Origin: Winogradskyella tangerina
GTDB lineage: Bacteria; Bacteroidota; Bacteroidia; Flavobacteriales; Flavobacteriaceae
Direction: 5' to 3'
DNA length: 64,000 bases
NCBI RefSeq assembly: GCF_003260205.1
Contig: NZ_QERF01000007.1
Location: forward strand, 186,001-250,000
The position numbers and the translations under genes are program-made. The notes under the pieces are model-generated. The model saw nothing but the letters and a program-made list of their open reading frames with translations. It had not been told where the DNA came from and did not search any database. Below are positions 15,423 through 23,365 of the stretch, piece after piece. Numbering within the stretch: position 1 is the first letter of the stretch; each line of letters begins with the position of its first letter.

Positions 15423-16223
15423 ATGGAAATCAATCAAGTTTTTGGTTATGTTGGTGCTTTATTTATAGGAGTCGTGTTAGGTCTTATAGGCGGCGGCGGA
15501 TCTATCTTAACAGTTCCTATATTGGTGTATTTACTTTTCGTTAATCCTGTTACGGCAACTGCTTATTCGCTTTTTGTTGTAGGCGTTTCTTCGTTAGTTG
15601 GCGCAATTAGAAATATTCAGAAGGGATTGGTTGATTTTAGAACAGCCATTGTTTTTGCCATTCCCGCTTTTATTGCTGTTTATGTAACCCGAAAGTATCT
15701 AGTCCCTGCAATACCAGAAGAAGTCTTTTCTATTGGCGATTTTATCTTAACCAAAGACATTGCCATTATGTTGTTTTTTGCAATAGTTATGCTGGTGGCA
15801 TCCTTATCTATGATTAGAAATAAGCGCGAAGATTCGAGCGAAGAAACTAAAATTTCATATAACTATCCACTCATTATTATTGAAGGAATTCTGGTGGGAG
15901 TCATTACAGGTATTGTCGGTGCAGGAGGAGGTTTTCTAATAATACCGGCCTTGGTATTATTGGCCAAGCTACCAATGAAAAAAGCAGTAGCTACTTCATT
16001 ACTAATTATTGCTATTAAATCCTTGATTGGTTTTATTGGTGACGTCGAAAATTTAGAAATTGATTGGACGTTTCTGTTAATTTTCACATCAATTTCAACG
16101 GTTGGTATTTTTCTGGGAATTTATCTTTCAAATTTTATAGAAGGGAAGAAGCTTAAAAAAGGCTTTGGATGGTTCGTTTTGATAATGGGTGTGTACATTA
16201 TTTATAAAGAACTTTCAATGTAA
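15423..16223 (+). CDS. TauE/SafE-family sulfite/sulfonate exporter-like membrane protein
   Basis: A 266-aa inner-membrane protein with about eight hydrophobic segments in two related halves. Each half begins with the family's glycine-rich motif: VLGLIGGGGSILTVPIL near residue 20 and GIVGAGGGFLIIPALVLL near residue 165. TauE/SafE proteins are thought to move sulfur-containing anions such as sulfite, or acetate-like anions. The next gene encodes a rhodanese and both share an operator type, which points to sulfide or persulfide handling. The exact substrate cannot be read from sequence. Confidence 0.88.
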   Translation: MEINQVFGYVGALFIGVVLGLIGGGGSILTVPILVYLLFVNPVTATAYSLFVVGVSSLVGAIRNIQKGLVDFRTAIVFAIPAFIAVYVTRKYLVPAIPEEVFSIGDFILTKDIAIMLFFAIVMLVASLSMIRNKREDSSEETKISYNYPLIIIEGILVGVITGIVGAGGGFLIIPALVLLAKLPMKKAVATSLLIIAIKSLIGFIGDVENLEIDWTFLLIFTSISTVGIFLGIYLSNFIEGKKLKKGFGWFVLIMGVYIIYKELSM

Positions 16224-16263
16224 CTAATGTTACAACTTAGCTTCGTTTTATGGCATAATTTTA
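16220..16263 (+). promoter_or_regulatory. Crp/Fnr-like inverted repeat plus -7-like element before rhodanese gene
   Basis: GTAACTAATGTTAC (16220-16233), a perfect 5-bp inverted repeat with a 4-base spacer, overlaps the end of the tauE-like gene. Its centre is exactly 33 bp from that of TAATTTTA (16256-16263), which differs from TAnnTTTG at one base. Confidence 0.55.
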
Positions 16264-16308
16264 ATGAAATTTAATTTCAATTAATTTTTAACGAATAATA
16301 TTTTAACG

Positions 16309-16650
16309 ATGTCTTTTTTTGCTTCATTATTTGGTTCAACAACTTCAAAGAATACAGTCATTAAAGTTCTCACACCAGAAGAGTTTAAGTCAAAAATCGA
16401 ACACAGAAACGTACAGCTCGTAGATGTTAGAACTCCAGCAGAGTATAAATCGGGTCATCTAAAAGGTGCAATAAACATAGATTTTTTCTCAGGAAAGTTC
16501 AAAATGAGTTTTAATAATTTCAATAAGCAAAAAGCTATTTATGTGTATTGTAGAAGTGGAAGTCGGAGTAGGCAAGCTGCCAAAAGATTAGAAGCACTTG
16601 GCTTTGATGAAATATATGATCTCAAAGGTGGAATTTTGAAATACAGATAA
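16309..16650 (+). CDS. Single-domain rhodanese-like sulfurtransferase
   Basis: A 113-aa cytoplasmic protein covering one rhodanese domain. Visible marks are LVDVRTPAEYKSGHLKGAINI and the active-site loop YCRSGSRSRQAA with catalytic Cys81, which would carry a persulfide. The C-terminal DLKGGILKY is also typical. The first 18 residues (MSFFASLFGSTT) are slightly hydrophobic, but not a convincing signal peptide. It lies between the TauE/SafE gene and a small membrane protein, each with its own operator of the same type, so a role in sulfide or thiosulfate handling is likely. Confidence 0.9.
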   Translation: MSFFASLFGSTTSKNTVIKVLTPEEFKSKIEHRNVQLVDVRTPAEYKSGHLKGAINIDFFSGKFKMSFNNFNKQKAIYVYCRSGSRSRQAAKRLEALGFDEIYDLKGGILKYR

Positions 16651-16700
16651 CCATTGTCAGGTATGGGCAACTTATTACATCTCGTAAGTATAAACATTCA

Positions 16701-16744
16701 ATGACAAATGTCATTTTAATTGCGAAAAGGTGTTCATAATTTAG
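16701..16744 (+). promoter_or_regulatory. Third inverted repeat with -7-like element, before small membrane protein
   Basis: ATGACAAATGTCAT (16701-16714) has the same 5-4-5 design as the two sites upstream. Its centre is again 33 bp from an element, TAATTTAG (16737-16744), one base from TAnnTTTG. Transcription would start near 16750, which favours the ATG at 16771 for the following gene. Confidence 0.5.
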
Positions 16745-16770
16745 CAAGTGTAAATTTAAATAGTCAATCA

Positions 16771-16914
16771 ATGAAACATAATTTGCTTATTTATGACTGG
16801 AATAATGGCGTGGTTATGATCGCTGTATTCGCATTAGTCTGTATTATTTTAATAGGTGTGCTTGTCAGTTTAATGACAGGTAAGAAAAACAATAAAGATA
16901 TTCAGGATAATTAG
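16771..16914 (+). CDS. Small single-pass membrane protein (47 aa), unknown
   Basis: A 47-aa protein: a short N-terminus (MKHNLLIYDWNN), one long hydrophobic helix (VVMIAVFALVCIILIGVLVSL) and a basic tail (TGKKNNKDIQDN), so the C-terminus probably faces the cytoplasm. A longer TTG start at 16720 is possible but would begin upstream of the predicted transcription start, so the ATG is preferred. It follows the rhodanese gene and has the same type of operator. It is followed by a strong terminator. No family is recognised. Confidence 0.65.
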   Translation: MKHNLLIYDWNNGVVMIAVFALVCIILIGVLVSLMTGKKNNKDIQDN

Positions 16915-16937
16915 CATTATTTATTCATTCGTTTTTT

Positions 16938-16967
16938 AAGAGCACAAAAAATTGTGCTCTTTTTTTG
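16938..16967 (+). terminator. Rho-independent terminator
   Basis: AAGAGCAC pairs with GTGCTCTT (8 bp) and is followed by a run of T residues. Confidence 0.85.
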
Positions 16968-17016
16968 TAACATAATTTGAAAAAATGCGTCACATAAGTG
17001 TTAACTTAAAATAATC

Positions 17017-17379
17017 ATGGAATCAAATTATCATACGCTTAAAAGAACCGACAATCAATTATTGGTGATTACACATTTAACCCAATTGTTGACTTATATC
17101 ACTGGTTTTGGTGGACTTATAGTTCCGCTAGTGATCTGGGCATCGCAAAAGGATCGTGTAGAAGGTTTGGATGAACACGGTAAAGCTATTTTGAACTTTC
17201 AATTAAGTGTTATTGTGTATTGTATTCTAAGCATTCCGTTAATATTTGTTTTCGGATTGGGAATCCTGACGTTTATATTAATTGGTATCCTGGCGTTTGT
17301 CATGCCAATTGTAAATGCAATAAAGGCTAGTAATGGTGAATTACCTAGCTATCCATTATCTCTTAATTTTGTTAGTTAG
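17017..17379 (+). CDS. DUF4870-family small membrane protein
   Basis: A 120-aa protein with three hydrophobic segments. The family pattern is visible: an N-terminal HLTQLLTYITGFGGLIVPLVIW, then the polar loop HGKAILNFQLSVIVY (the 'Gly/Lys-x-x-x-NFQ' signature) and two further helices ending in IVNAIKASNGE. Function of the family is unknown. It stands alone between two terminators, convergent with dnaN. Confidence 0.85.
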   Translation: MESNYHTLKRTDNQLLVITHLTQLLTYITGFGGLIVPLVIWASQKDRVEGLDEHGKAILNFQLSVIVYCILSIPLIFVFGLGILTFILIGILAFVMPIVNAIKASNGELPSYPLSLNFVS

Positions 17380-17420
17380 TTATTTGTACTGAATGATTTC
17401 AGTTGTTCACAAGAGGTAAT

Positions 17421-17456
17421 AAAAATGCTCATCAATTCTGATGAGCATTTTTTTAT
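17421..17456. terminator. Bidirectional terminator between DUF4870 gene and dnaN
   Basis: A 14-bp perfect stem (AAAAATGCTCATCA with TGATGAGCATTTTT) around a 4-base loop, with A and T runs on both sides, serves both convergent genes. Confidence 0.9.
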
Positions 17457-17475
17457 AGTATTTATGTATAGTTAA

Positions 17476-18594
17476 TTAGTTGTTCAGCATAACTGGCATA
17501 ACAAGCATCGTAATGTGCTCACCTTCGTCTAACCCGTCAATTGGAGTTAAAATTCCAGCTCTATTTGGTAAACTCATTTCCAACTGTACATCGTCAGAGT
17601 TTAAGTTATTGATCATTTCTGTTAAGAAACGTGAGTTAAATCCAATTTGCATATCATCACCTTGATAATCGCAACTAAGGCGTTCTTCGGCTTTGTTGCT
17701 ATAATCAATATCTTCTGCTGAAATATTTAGTTCAGCACCTGCGATCTTTAATCGAATTTGGTGAGTAGTTTTATTCGAGAATATGCTCACACGACGCACC
17801 GAATTTAAAAATTGTGTTCTGCCGATCACTAATTTATTTGGATTTTCCTTCGGAATAACCGCTTCATAATTTGGATACTTACCATCAATTAAACGGCAAA
17901 TTAAAACAGAATTGTCAAAAGTAAACCTCGCATTAGACTCGTTGTATTCTACAAGTACATCATCGTCATTTCCAGCCAAAATACCCTTTAACAAATTCAA
18001 TGGCTTTTTAGGCATAATGAATTCTGCAGATTCAGTTGCGCTAACATCGTTTCTGGTATATTTTACAAGTTTATGTGCGTCAGTAGCAACAAAGGTTAAA
18101 TTGTCTTGCGAAAACTGAAAGAACACACCACTCATTACTGGTCTGAGATCGTCATTCCCAGCAGCAAATATTGTTTTGCTTATAGCTGTCGCCAAAATAT
18201 CTCCCATGATGGTAGTTTTACTGGCGTCTTCTACGGCAACCGCGTTTGGAAATTCAGCGCCATCTGCGTATGCTAATGCATATTTACCATGATTTGAGCT
18301 AATTTCTACAGTGTTATTATCCTCAGCAACAAATGTTAATGGTTGCTCAGGAAACGTCTTTAAGGTGTCTAACAACAAACGTGCAGGTAAAGCTATGCTT
18401 CCTTCAGAATCACTTTCAACATCAATGGTTGATGACATCGTAGTTTCTAGATCACTTGCTGAAACGGTTAATTTTGATTGGCTAAGCTCGAATAAAAAGT
18501 TATCTAAAATAGGAAGTGTATTGCTATTGTTAATGACACCACCTAGGACTTGGAGTTGCTTTAATAAATATGTGCTTGAAACAATAAATTTCAT
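17476..18594 (-). CDS. dnaN: DNA polymerase III sliding clamp (beta subunit)
   Basis: A 372-aa protein with the usual three-domain clamp. It starts MKFIVSSTYLLKQLQVLGGV, has LPILDNFLFEL and SASDLETTM in domain 1, FVATDAHKLVKY in domain 2, IPKENPNKLVIGR at the domain 2/3 junction, and ends near MLVMPVMLNN, the hydrophobic end that forms part of the partner-binding pocket. It forms the ring that tethers the replicative polymerase to DNA. Length is normal. It stands next to gldG on the same strand; a TATATTTG -7 element lies 40 bases upstream. No dnaA or origin is seen beside it. Confidence 0.97.
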   Translation of the reverse strand: MKFIVSSTYLLKQLQVLGGVINNSNTLPILDNFLFELSQSKLTVSASDLETTMSSTIDVESDSEGSIALPARLLLDTLKTFPEQPLTFVAEDNNTVEISSNHGKYALAYADGAEFPNAVAVEDASKTTIMGDILATAISKTIFAAGNDDLRPVMSGVFFQFSQDNLTFVATDAHKLVKYTRNDVSATESAEFIMPKKPLNLLKGILAGNDDDVLVEYNESNARFTFDNSVLICRLIDGKYPNYEAVIPKENPNKLVIGRTQFLNSVRRVSIFSNKTTHQIRLKIAGAELNISAEDIDYSNKAEERLSCDYQGDDMQIGFNSRFLTEMINNLNSDDVQLEMSLPNRAGILTPIDGLDEGEHITMLVMPVMLNN

Positions 18595-18633
18595 GTGCTG
18601 AATTTGTAATTTTTAACTTCTGAGTTTATCCTA

Positions 18634-18641
18634 CAAATATA
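18634..18641 (-). promoter_or_regulatory. -7 promoter element (TATATTTG) before dnaN
   Basis: Read on the minus strand, TATATTTG matches TAnnTTTG fully and lies 39 bases upstream of the dnaN ATG. No well-spaced TTG partner was found (nearest 24 bases away). Confidence 0.45.
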
Positions 18642-18683
18642 TCCTAATAGAAGGGTTTTATAAAACAAACTTATTAACAAAGT

Positions 18684-20372
18684 CTAGGTATATTTTTTCT
18701 TTCTAAAGTAGTTGAAGGCAAACCCAAAAATACCCAAAAAAATTAGAGGAAGTGCAATGTTAATTAATTGCCATTGCCCTTTACTATCTTTAAGCTTGTC
18801 TGAATCTAAATATGCGATATTTATTTCTTTAGCTCTGATGTTTATAAGTCCGGTATCATCTAAGAGATAATTTACGGTATTCAGCAAGAATTCGGTGTTG
18901 CTATAAACACGACCAGAAAACTCGTCTAAACCAAGTTTTATCGGACGATTTCTTCGGACCTTATTTTTGATCACATCACCATCCGAAATAATTACCATCT
19001 TCGTTGGAGCGCTTTTAGATTTAAATTCTTTCATTTTGAAAGGCAAAACCAATTGGTCATAAACCGATGTAAATTCTCCTTCCAAAAGCACAGCTAAATT
19101 TTGAGGCCCTGAAGTAAAACTGTCTTCATCTGGTGCTGTTGTCACATCAGATAAGGAAATAATTGCCGGTGTGCCTTCAATTTTAGATTTTGGCGAACTC
19201 TGAAGCAATATCGTTTTTGAAATGTCATTTTTTAAAGTATCGATCGGACTTGCAAAATCATACTTAATGATATCGAGATTCTTTGTGATTGGATGATCAG
19301 AATTCGCTTTTGCTAACGGCGAGTATTGCCATTGCAATGGCTGAAGCGGGTTGCCTTCACCTAGAGACAACATAATTGGTGCAGAGAATAGATCTTTAAC
19401 CAAACTAGGATTTATTCTAACGCCATACCTAAAAAAGAAATTTGTAAGATTTAAATCCCTTATCGTAGTTACTGCACTGCCACTTTCGTTATAAAGACTG
19501 TCTGTATCCATAACTACAGACTCCGTTAACCATAAACTTTTTCCACCATGCATGGTATACTGATCCAAAACTAGTTTTTCGCTTTCAGTAAAGGCTTCTG
19601 TTGGTTTTGCAGAAACAATCAGGTCAAACTGGCGCAGTTGATTCAATGCTCTTTCAGGTGTTTTAGCAACACTATCTAAAGTGAAAAAACCTATATTATA
19701 ATAGGGCTGAAGTGTAGTTAAAAAATCATTGAGATTTTTGGTGTTTATTCGTCCTTCAGAATCTAAATCATCGAGTTGGCCATTTCCTTTCAAAAAAGCG
19801 ATGGTTTTGGTTTTACCTTTTATCAGTTTGCTAAAGCCATCAGCAAAGGCATATTCTAATCCTTGAACAGAATTGTTAATCTGCTCTTGTAGTCCTTCCG
19901 TAATACTTCGTTTTAGTAGAGGGATCTTAACAGTCTGGTTGTTATAACTGGCAAAGGCCCATGGAAAAATTAATTCTTGAGTAACTTTCCCCGAACTGTT
20001 ATCCGTGTTGATATAGGGTTCTAATCCAGATTTGGTTAACTCTTCTATATTACGCTGCCGTGTGGTTTCATCAGCAATTGGATCGATGTAATTAACCTTG
20101 ATCTTGTTAGTTTGTAATTGAAATTCTTCAATGATCTGTCTTACTTCAGTTCGAAGTAATCTAAATTCTGAAGGAAAATCGCCTTCAAGAAATACATCAA
20201 TAATGAGAGGCGAATCAATATCCTCAACTAAACTTTTGGTTGCATCCGAAAGCGTGTAACGTTGATCTTGAGTAAGATCATATCTGCCGTAAAACTGACT
20301 AGAGAGGGCATTAATCACGATCAGCCCTACTATGACAACGAGTATTTGAATTAAAGTCTTATTCTTCTTCAT
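18684..20372 (-). CDS. gldG: Gliding-motility ABC-type protein GldG
   Basis: A 562-aa membrane-anchored protein of the GldG family. A membrane helix at about 7-25 is followed by FYGRYDLTQDQRYTLSD, the family opening. A large extracytoplasmic domain (VNYIDPIADE, FLKGNGQLDD, SLWLTESVVMD) follows, and a C-terminal helix near 535-555 ends in a basic tail. GldG works with GldF and the ATPase GldA; in Flavobacterium johnsoniae these are needed for gliding. The start overlaps the upstream small gene by 14 bases. gldA is not in the window. Confidence 0.93.
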   Translation of the reverse strand: MKKNKTLIQILVVIVGLIVINALSSQFYGRYDLTQDQRYTLSDATKSLVEDIDSPLIIDVFLEGDFPSEFRLLRTEVRQIIEEFQLQTNKIKVNYIDPIADETTRQRNIEELTKSGLEPYINTDNSSGKVTQELIFPWAFASYNNQTVKIPLLKRSITEGLQEQINNSVQGLEYAFADGFSKLIKGKTKTIAFLKGNGQLDDLDSEGRINTKNLNDFLTTLQPYYNIGFFTLDSVAKTPERALNQLRQFDLIVSAKPTEAFTESEKLVLDQYTMHGGKSLWLTESVVMDTDSLYNESGSAVTTIRDLNLTNFFFRYGVRINPSLVKDLFSAPIMLSLGEGNPLQPLQWQYSPLAKANSDHPITKNLDIIKYDFASPIDTLKNDISKTILLQSSPKSKIEGTPAIISLSDVTTAPDEDSFTSGPQNLAVLLEGEFTSVYDQLVLPFKMKEFKSKSAPTKMVIISDGDVIKNKVRRNRPIKLGLDEFSGRVYSNTEFLLNTVNYLLDDTGLINIRAKEINIAYLDSDKLKDSKGQWQLINIALPLIFLGIFGFAFNYFRKKKYT

Positions 20373-20862
20373 CTTTCGTCTCGTATGTAATTTTCTCCTG
20401 ATATGATTTTAAGGATACCACCTTGTCGTTTTCAAAAGTTATTTCAACACATTCCTTATCGTCATTGAAAGCACCGGGTTCAATACCTAAACCATAATTC
20501 CATTTGTTGTCATCATGGGCTTTTTTTGCATCGTCCCACGACAACCACTCGTAATTGCCCAATAACTCATTCACCTTTTGTTTTGAGAGTCCGACTAAAG
20601 TGTCTGAGGCAATAGTTTCATCTATCATTTCGTAGCGTAGTGCTGGCTTTTCAATCCAAGCCTCACTATCAAAATACTTCTGGTGATGATAATTGCTTAC
20701 GATATTTATGAATGGATAAAACATATAGAAGTACACAAAAGGTGTCAGTACCAAACTTATTATGGCCGTTAACCATTTGCGTTTATCTACAGTATTCAAA
20801 AACAAGAATAGTAGCACAAAGACTATGATCATAGAGATTACTAAAAATGGGGTAATTATCAT
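20359..20862 (-). CDS. Unknown membrane protein inserted between gldF and gldG
   Basis: A 167-aa protein with two N-terminal membrane helices (about 3-23 and 31-55) and a soluble C-terminal part. Residues 95-155 (GLSKQKVNELLGN, then WNYGLGIEPGAF and CVEITFENDKVVSLK) look like a small BamE/SmpA-type fold seen in lipoprotein-like proteins. It overlaps gldF by 4 bases (ATGA) and gldG by 14 bases, so the three are translationally coupled. Canonical gldF and gldG are adjacent, so this gene is an addition. No function is known to me. Confidence 0.75.
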   Translation of the reverse strand: MIITPFLVISMIIVFVLLFLFLNTVDKRKWLTAIISLVLTPFVYFYMFYPFINIVSNYHHQKYFDSEAWIEKPALRYEMIDETIASDTLVGLSKQKVNELLGNYEWLSWDDAKKAHDDNKWNYGLGIEPGAFNDDKECVEITFENDKVVSLKSYQEKITYETKDEEE

Positions 20863-21581
20863 CGTTTTTGAATTCTAAGTTTTGTGAAAATTAAAAATGC
20901 CACGGCAACACTTATAAAATAGATCAGGTCTCGGGTATCAATAACACCTCTGCTCATACTTTTATAATGCGAAGACATTCCTAGGCTTTCCATGTATACA
21001 AGATTACCAAAGACATTGTAATTTGAAAGTCCTTCAAATCCAAAATACATAAAGAAGCAAATAAATACGGCTACTATAAATGTCACAATTTGATTATCTG
21101 AAAGCGTAGAGGCGAAAACCCCTATGGCAGTATAAGACGCAATTAAAAAGAGCAAGCCAAAGTACGACCCTAAGGTACTGCCAACATCGAGTTGACCACT
21201 AGTATTCCCTAATTGTGAAACCGTATAGACATATAATACAGTTGGTATTAAAGCCAAAAGAATGAGAATAAAAGCACCAAAATATTTACCTAATACAATT
21301 TGAAAATGAGAAATTGGTTTTGTTACTAGCAGTTCAAGAGTGCCTTGTTTCTTTTCATCACTAAAACTGCGCATGGTTACGGCTGGGACAAGAAAGATCA
21401 GTATCCAAGGTGCTAAAAGAAAAAAGGATGAAAGACTTGCAACACCGTTATCAAAAATGTTGAATTCACTTTTGAAAACCCAAAGAAACAAACCGTTCAA
21501 TAACAAAAAGACACCAATAACGAGGTAGCCAATTGGTGAGGCGAAGAAGGTGTTTATTTCTTTTTTAAGTATTGCTAGCAT
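20859..21581 (-). CDS. gldF: Gliding-motility ABC transporter permease GldF
   Basis: A 240-aa integral membrane protein of the ABC-2 permease type with six hydrophobic segments. The family opening KKEINTFFASPIGYLVIGVF and the cytoplasmic motif RSFSDEKKQGTLELLVTKPIS are clear. It would form the transmembrane part of the Gld ABC complex with GldG and GldA. It heads the gldF-X-gldG set, with 4-base overlap to the next gene, and follows a small lipoprotein gene after a 31-base gap. Confidence 0.93.
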   Translation of the reverse strand: MLAILKKEINTFFASPIGYLVIGVFLLLNGLFLWVFKSEFNIFDNGVASLSSFFLLAPWILIFLVPAVTMRSFSDEKKQGTLELLVTKPISHFQIVLGKYFGAFILILLALIPTVLYVYTVSQLGNTSGQLDVGSTLGSYFGLLFLIASYTAIGVFASTLSDNQIVTFIVAVFICFFMYFGFEGLSNYNVFGNLVYMESLGMSSHYKSMSRGVIDTRDLIYFISVAVAFLIFTKLRIQKR

Positions 21582-21612
21582 TTAATTTTTTATAAATATT
21601 TCACTTGTTTTT

Positions 21613-22104
21613 TTAACCTACACTGTTGATAGATACATCAATTAAACTATTGTTTGTCAAGTCTACAATAAAATTAAAGTAACAACTTCCACCATCAATT
21701 ATATTTCCAACAGGCTTTGTTTCCCACTCATTTTTATACCTTTCATATTTGTCATCTGGATTACAAATAAATTGAATAAATACGATCTTCTCATTGCGAT
21801 TGTTTCTGAATGGTAGATATTGTCGAACAAATTTAATATGATTTTCTAAATCACTTTTATTTGAATTAGAGTAAATCCTTTCTGTTTGAATTTTATGAAA
21901 TTCAATTATTTCTTTTAATTCAGTTTTAATAATGGTTTCGATAAGTTCTACTTCTGAATGATTTAGTTTGGTAGGAGTATGATCACTAAATCTGTTTGAT
22001 TCAACAGATTGAAAAATAACATAATCCATCCCAGAAATATTACCAGTATTATTAGTGCACGATAGTATAGAACATAATAACAAAGTCATTAATATCTTTT
22101 TCAT
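21613..22104 (-). CDS. Hypothetical lipoprotein
   Basis: A 163-aa protein with a signal peptide ending in a lipobox (LCSILSCTNN, Cys16), so it is probably lipid-anchored. The mature part has a long charged helical stretch (about 48-85) and then a beta region with a Phe-Ile-Gln-Phe-Ile motif. No family is recognised. The gene is AT-rich and lies between an antibiotic-monooxygenase-like gene (6 bases) and gldF (31 bases), on the same strand. It may be a late insertion in an otherwise conserved block. Confidence 0.65.
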   Translation of the reverse strand: MKKILMTLLLCSILSCTNNTGNISGMDYVIFQSVESNRFSDHTPTKLNHSEVELIETIIKTELKEIIEFHKIQTERIYSNSNKSDLENHIKFVRQYLPFRNNRNEKIVFIQFICNPDDKYERYKNEWETKPVGNIIDGGSCYFNFIVDLTNNSLIDVSINSVG

Positions 22105-22110
22105 ATATCG

Positions 22111-22407
22111 TCAATTTAAGCTTGCAATTTTATCCACACTCCAAGCTTCAGGTTTTGCATTAAATAAGGGTTTGGTCTTTGCCCATACCGCCTTAAATAA
22201 TTCTGAATGCCTATAATTTTCTAAATGCGTTTCAGAATCCCAATAACTATACGTAAAAAAGATATTAGTATTGTTCTGATCGCGATACAATTCTAGAAAA
22301 TTACAACCTTCAAAACTGCGAATCTTAAATTTATTGGCTTCAAAATTAGACAAGAATTCATCTATTTTTGACGGTTCAAAACTCATTTTTACAATTCTTA
22401 CTAACAA
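22111..22407 (-). CDS. Antibiotic biosynthesis monooxygenase (ABM)-family protein
   Basis: A 98-aa protein with the ferredoxin-like ABM fold: RIVKMSFEPSKIDEFLSNF at the start, GCNFLELYRDQNNTNIFFTY in the middle and YWDSETHLENYRHSELFKAVW, which carries the family's His residues. ABM proteins include small quinol monooxygenases and many of unknown substrate. The start is a TTG at 22405-22407, 2 bases after the previous stop; the next ATG would cut the first strand. It is probably co-translated with the upstream adenosyltransferase. Confidence 0.8.
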   Translation of the reverse strand: MLVRIVKMSFEPSKIDEFLSNFEANKFKIRSFEGCNFLELYRDQNNTNIFFTYSYWDSETHLENYRHSELFKAVWAKTKPLFNAKPEAWSVDKIASLN

Positions 22408-22409
22408 TG

Positions 22410-23246
22410 CTAAGATTTTATAAAGTTAACAGTTACCGTATCCATAGTTTTTAAACCCATTAGGGTAGAGGCACTACCAACAGTGCTGCAATTGCTTTTG
22501 TAAACCGCAATTTCTAAATAGCCCGATGAGTTAAATACTACGAGACCTTTGCCTTCGTCATTTCGCTTGGCTTCGTCGATCTCAAAATTTACTATATCGC
22601 TGTAACGGTTATAGATCTTTTTGAATTTATGATTCCGCGCCGAAATCTCATAATTGCGTGTTTTCTGGATGTCTTCAAAAAACTTCTTTTTAATATTGGT
22701 TACAACATTGCCATAATTGTCAATATAGATGACCGAACCAATAATCTGATTTTTTTCATCGTTGACGAACGGAATCAAATTTTTAATTGGCTTAATAGTG
22801 TTAATAACTTTTCCGATCACTTCTAAAGTTCCACCTCTGGCAATATGGCAAGCAACTTTAACAAACACATCTAAAACCGGAAAATTAGTTTCAATTTTAT
22901 CATGAATATTGATCTCCACAATTTTCTCTGGTGCAATTTCAGCACAGATCATACTCATAATTCCGTTGTTGGCACATATAAAGTAATGGTCGTCTAACTT
23001 AACCGCAATGTGCTTATTTTCAGGGTTTAACTCAGAATCAATTCCTATGATATGAATGGTCCCTTTCGGAAAACTACTATAAGCATTTAAGATAATGTAG
23101 GCCGCTTCAGAAATATTAAAAGGGGACACCGAATGTGAAACATCAACAATATTTATATCAGCTAATTCACTGTAGATCGCACCTTTAATCGCACCAGCAA
23201 AGTGATCTTTTTCTCCAAAATCGGTGGTCAGAGTGATGATTGCCAT
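22410..23246 (-). CDS. SAM hydroxide adenosyltransferase (DUF62/SAM hydrolase)
   Basis: A 278-aa cytoplasmic enzyme. The start MAIITLTTDFGEKDHFAGAIKG is the family hallmark, containing the Asp that contacts SAM. VVDVSHSVSPFNISEAAYI and VVDPGVG-type sequence (here IIGIDSELNP) follow, then FICANNGIMS and a C-terminal domain with YIDNYGNVVTNI. The family cleaves S-adenosylmethionine with water to adenosine and methionine; halide-using relatives exist, but the common hydroxide form is more likely here. It is divergent from phoH and co-directional with the ABM gene. Confidence 0.9.
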   Translation of the reverse strand: MAIITLTTDFGEKDHFAGAIKGAIYSELADINIVDVSHSVSPFNISEAAYIILNAYSSFPKGTIHIIGIDSELNPENKHIAVKLDDHYFICANNGIMSMICAEIAPEKIVEINIHDKIETNFPVLDVFVKVACHIARGGTLEVIGKVINTIKPIKNLIPFVNDEKNQIIGSVIYIDNYGNVVTNIKKKFFEDIQKTRNYEISARNHKFKKIYNRYSDIVNFEIDEAKRNDEGKGLVVFNSSGYLEIAVYKSNCSTVGSASTLMGLKTMDTVTVNFIKS

Positions 23247-23274
23247 GAATTAATTGTTGATATTTTTTTTCGAA

Positions 23275-23300
23275 TTGAGGTTGTAAAATTGTTAGATTTG
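23275..23300 (+). promoter_or_regulatory. Possible promoter of phoH
   Basis: TAGATTTG (23293-23300) fully matches TAnnTTTG; a TTG lies 15 bases upstream (23275-23277), slightly closer than usual. Confidence 0.4.
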
Positions 23301-23365
23301 TTCGTACACAAACGTTACGCAAAACTAAGAAAAGAAAACAGATTAACACTAAATTTAGTAGCCTT

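Noticed and set aside
16720-16770. Longer N-terminus of the small membrane protein from a TTG start
   Set aside because: It would begin upstream of the predicted transcript start, and the ATG at 16771 gives a normal small membrane protein.
16989-17005. CAC-ATAA-GTG motif before the DUF4870 gene as a fourth sulfur operator
   Set aside because: The arms are only 3 bp and no -7 element lies 33 bp downstream; that position is inside the coding region.
17480-18601. Plus-strand reading frames inside dnaN
   Set aside because: They lie fully within a complete, well-conserved dnaN and their translations look like no protein.
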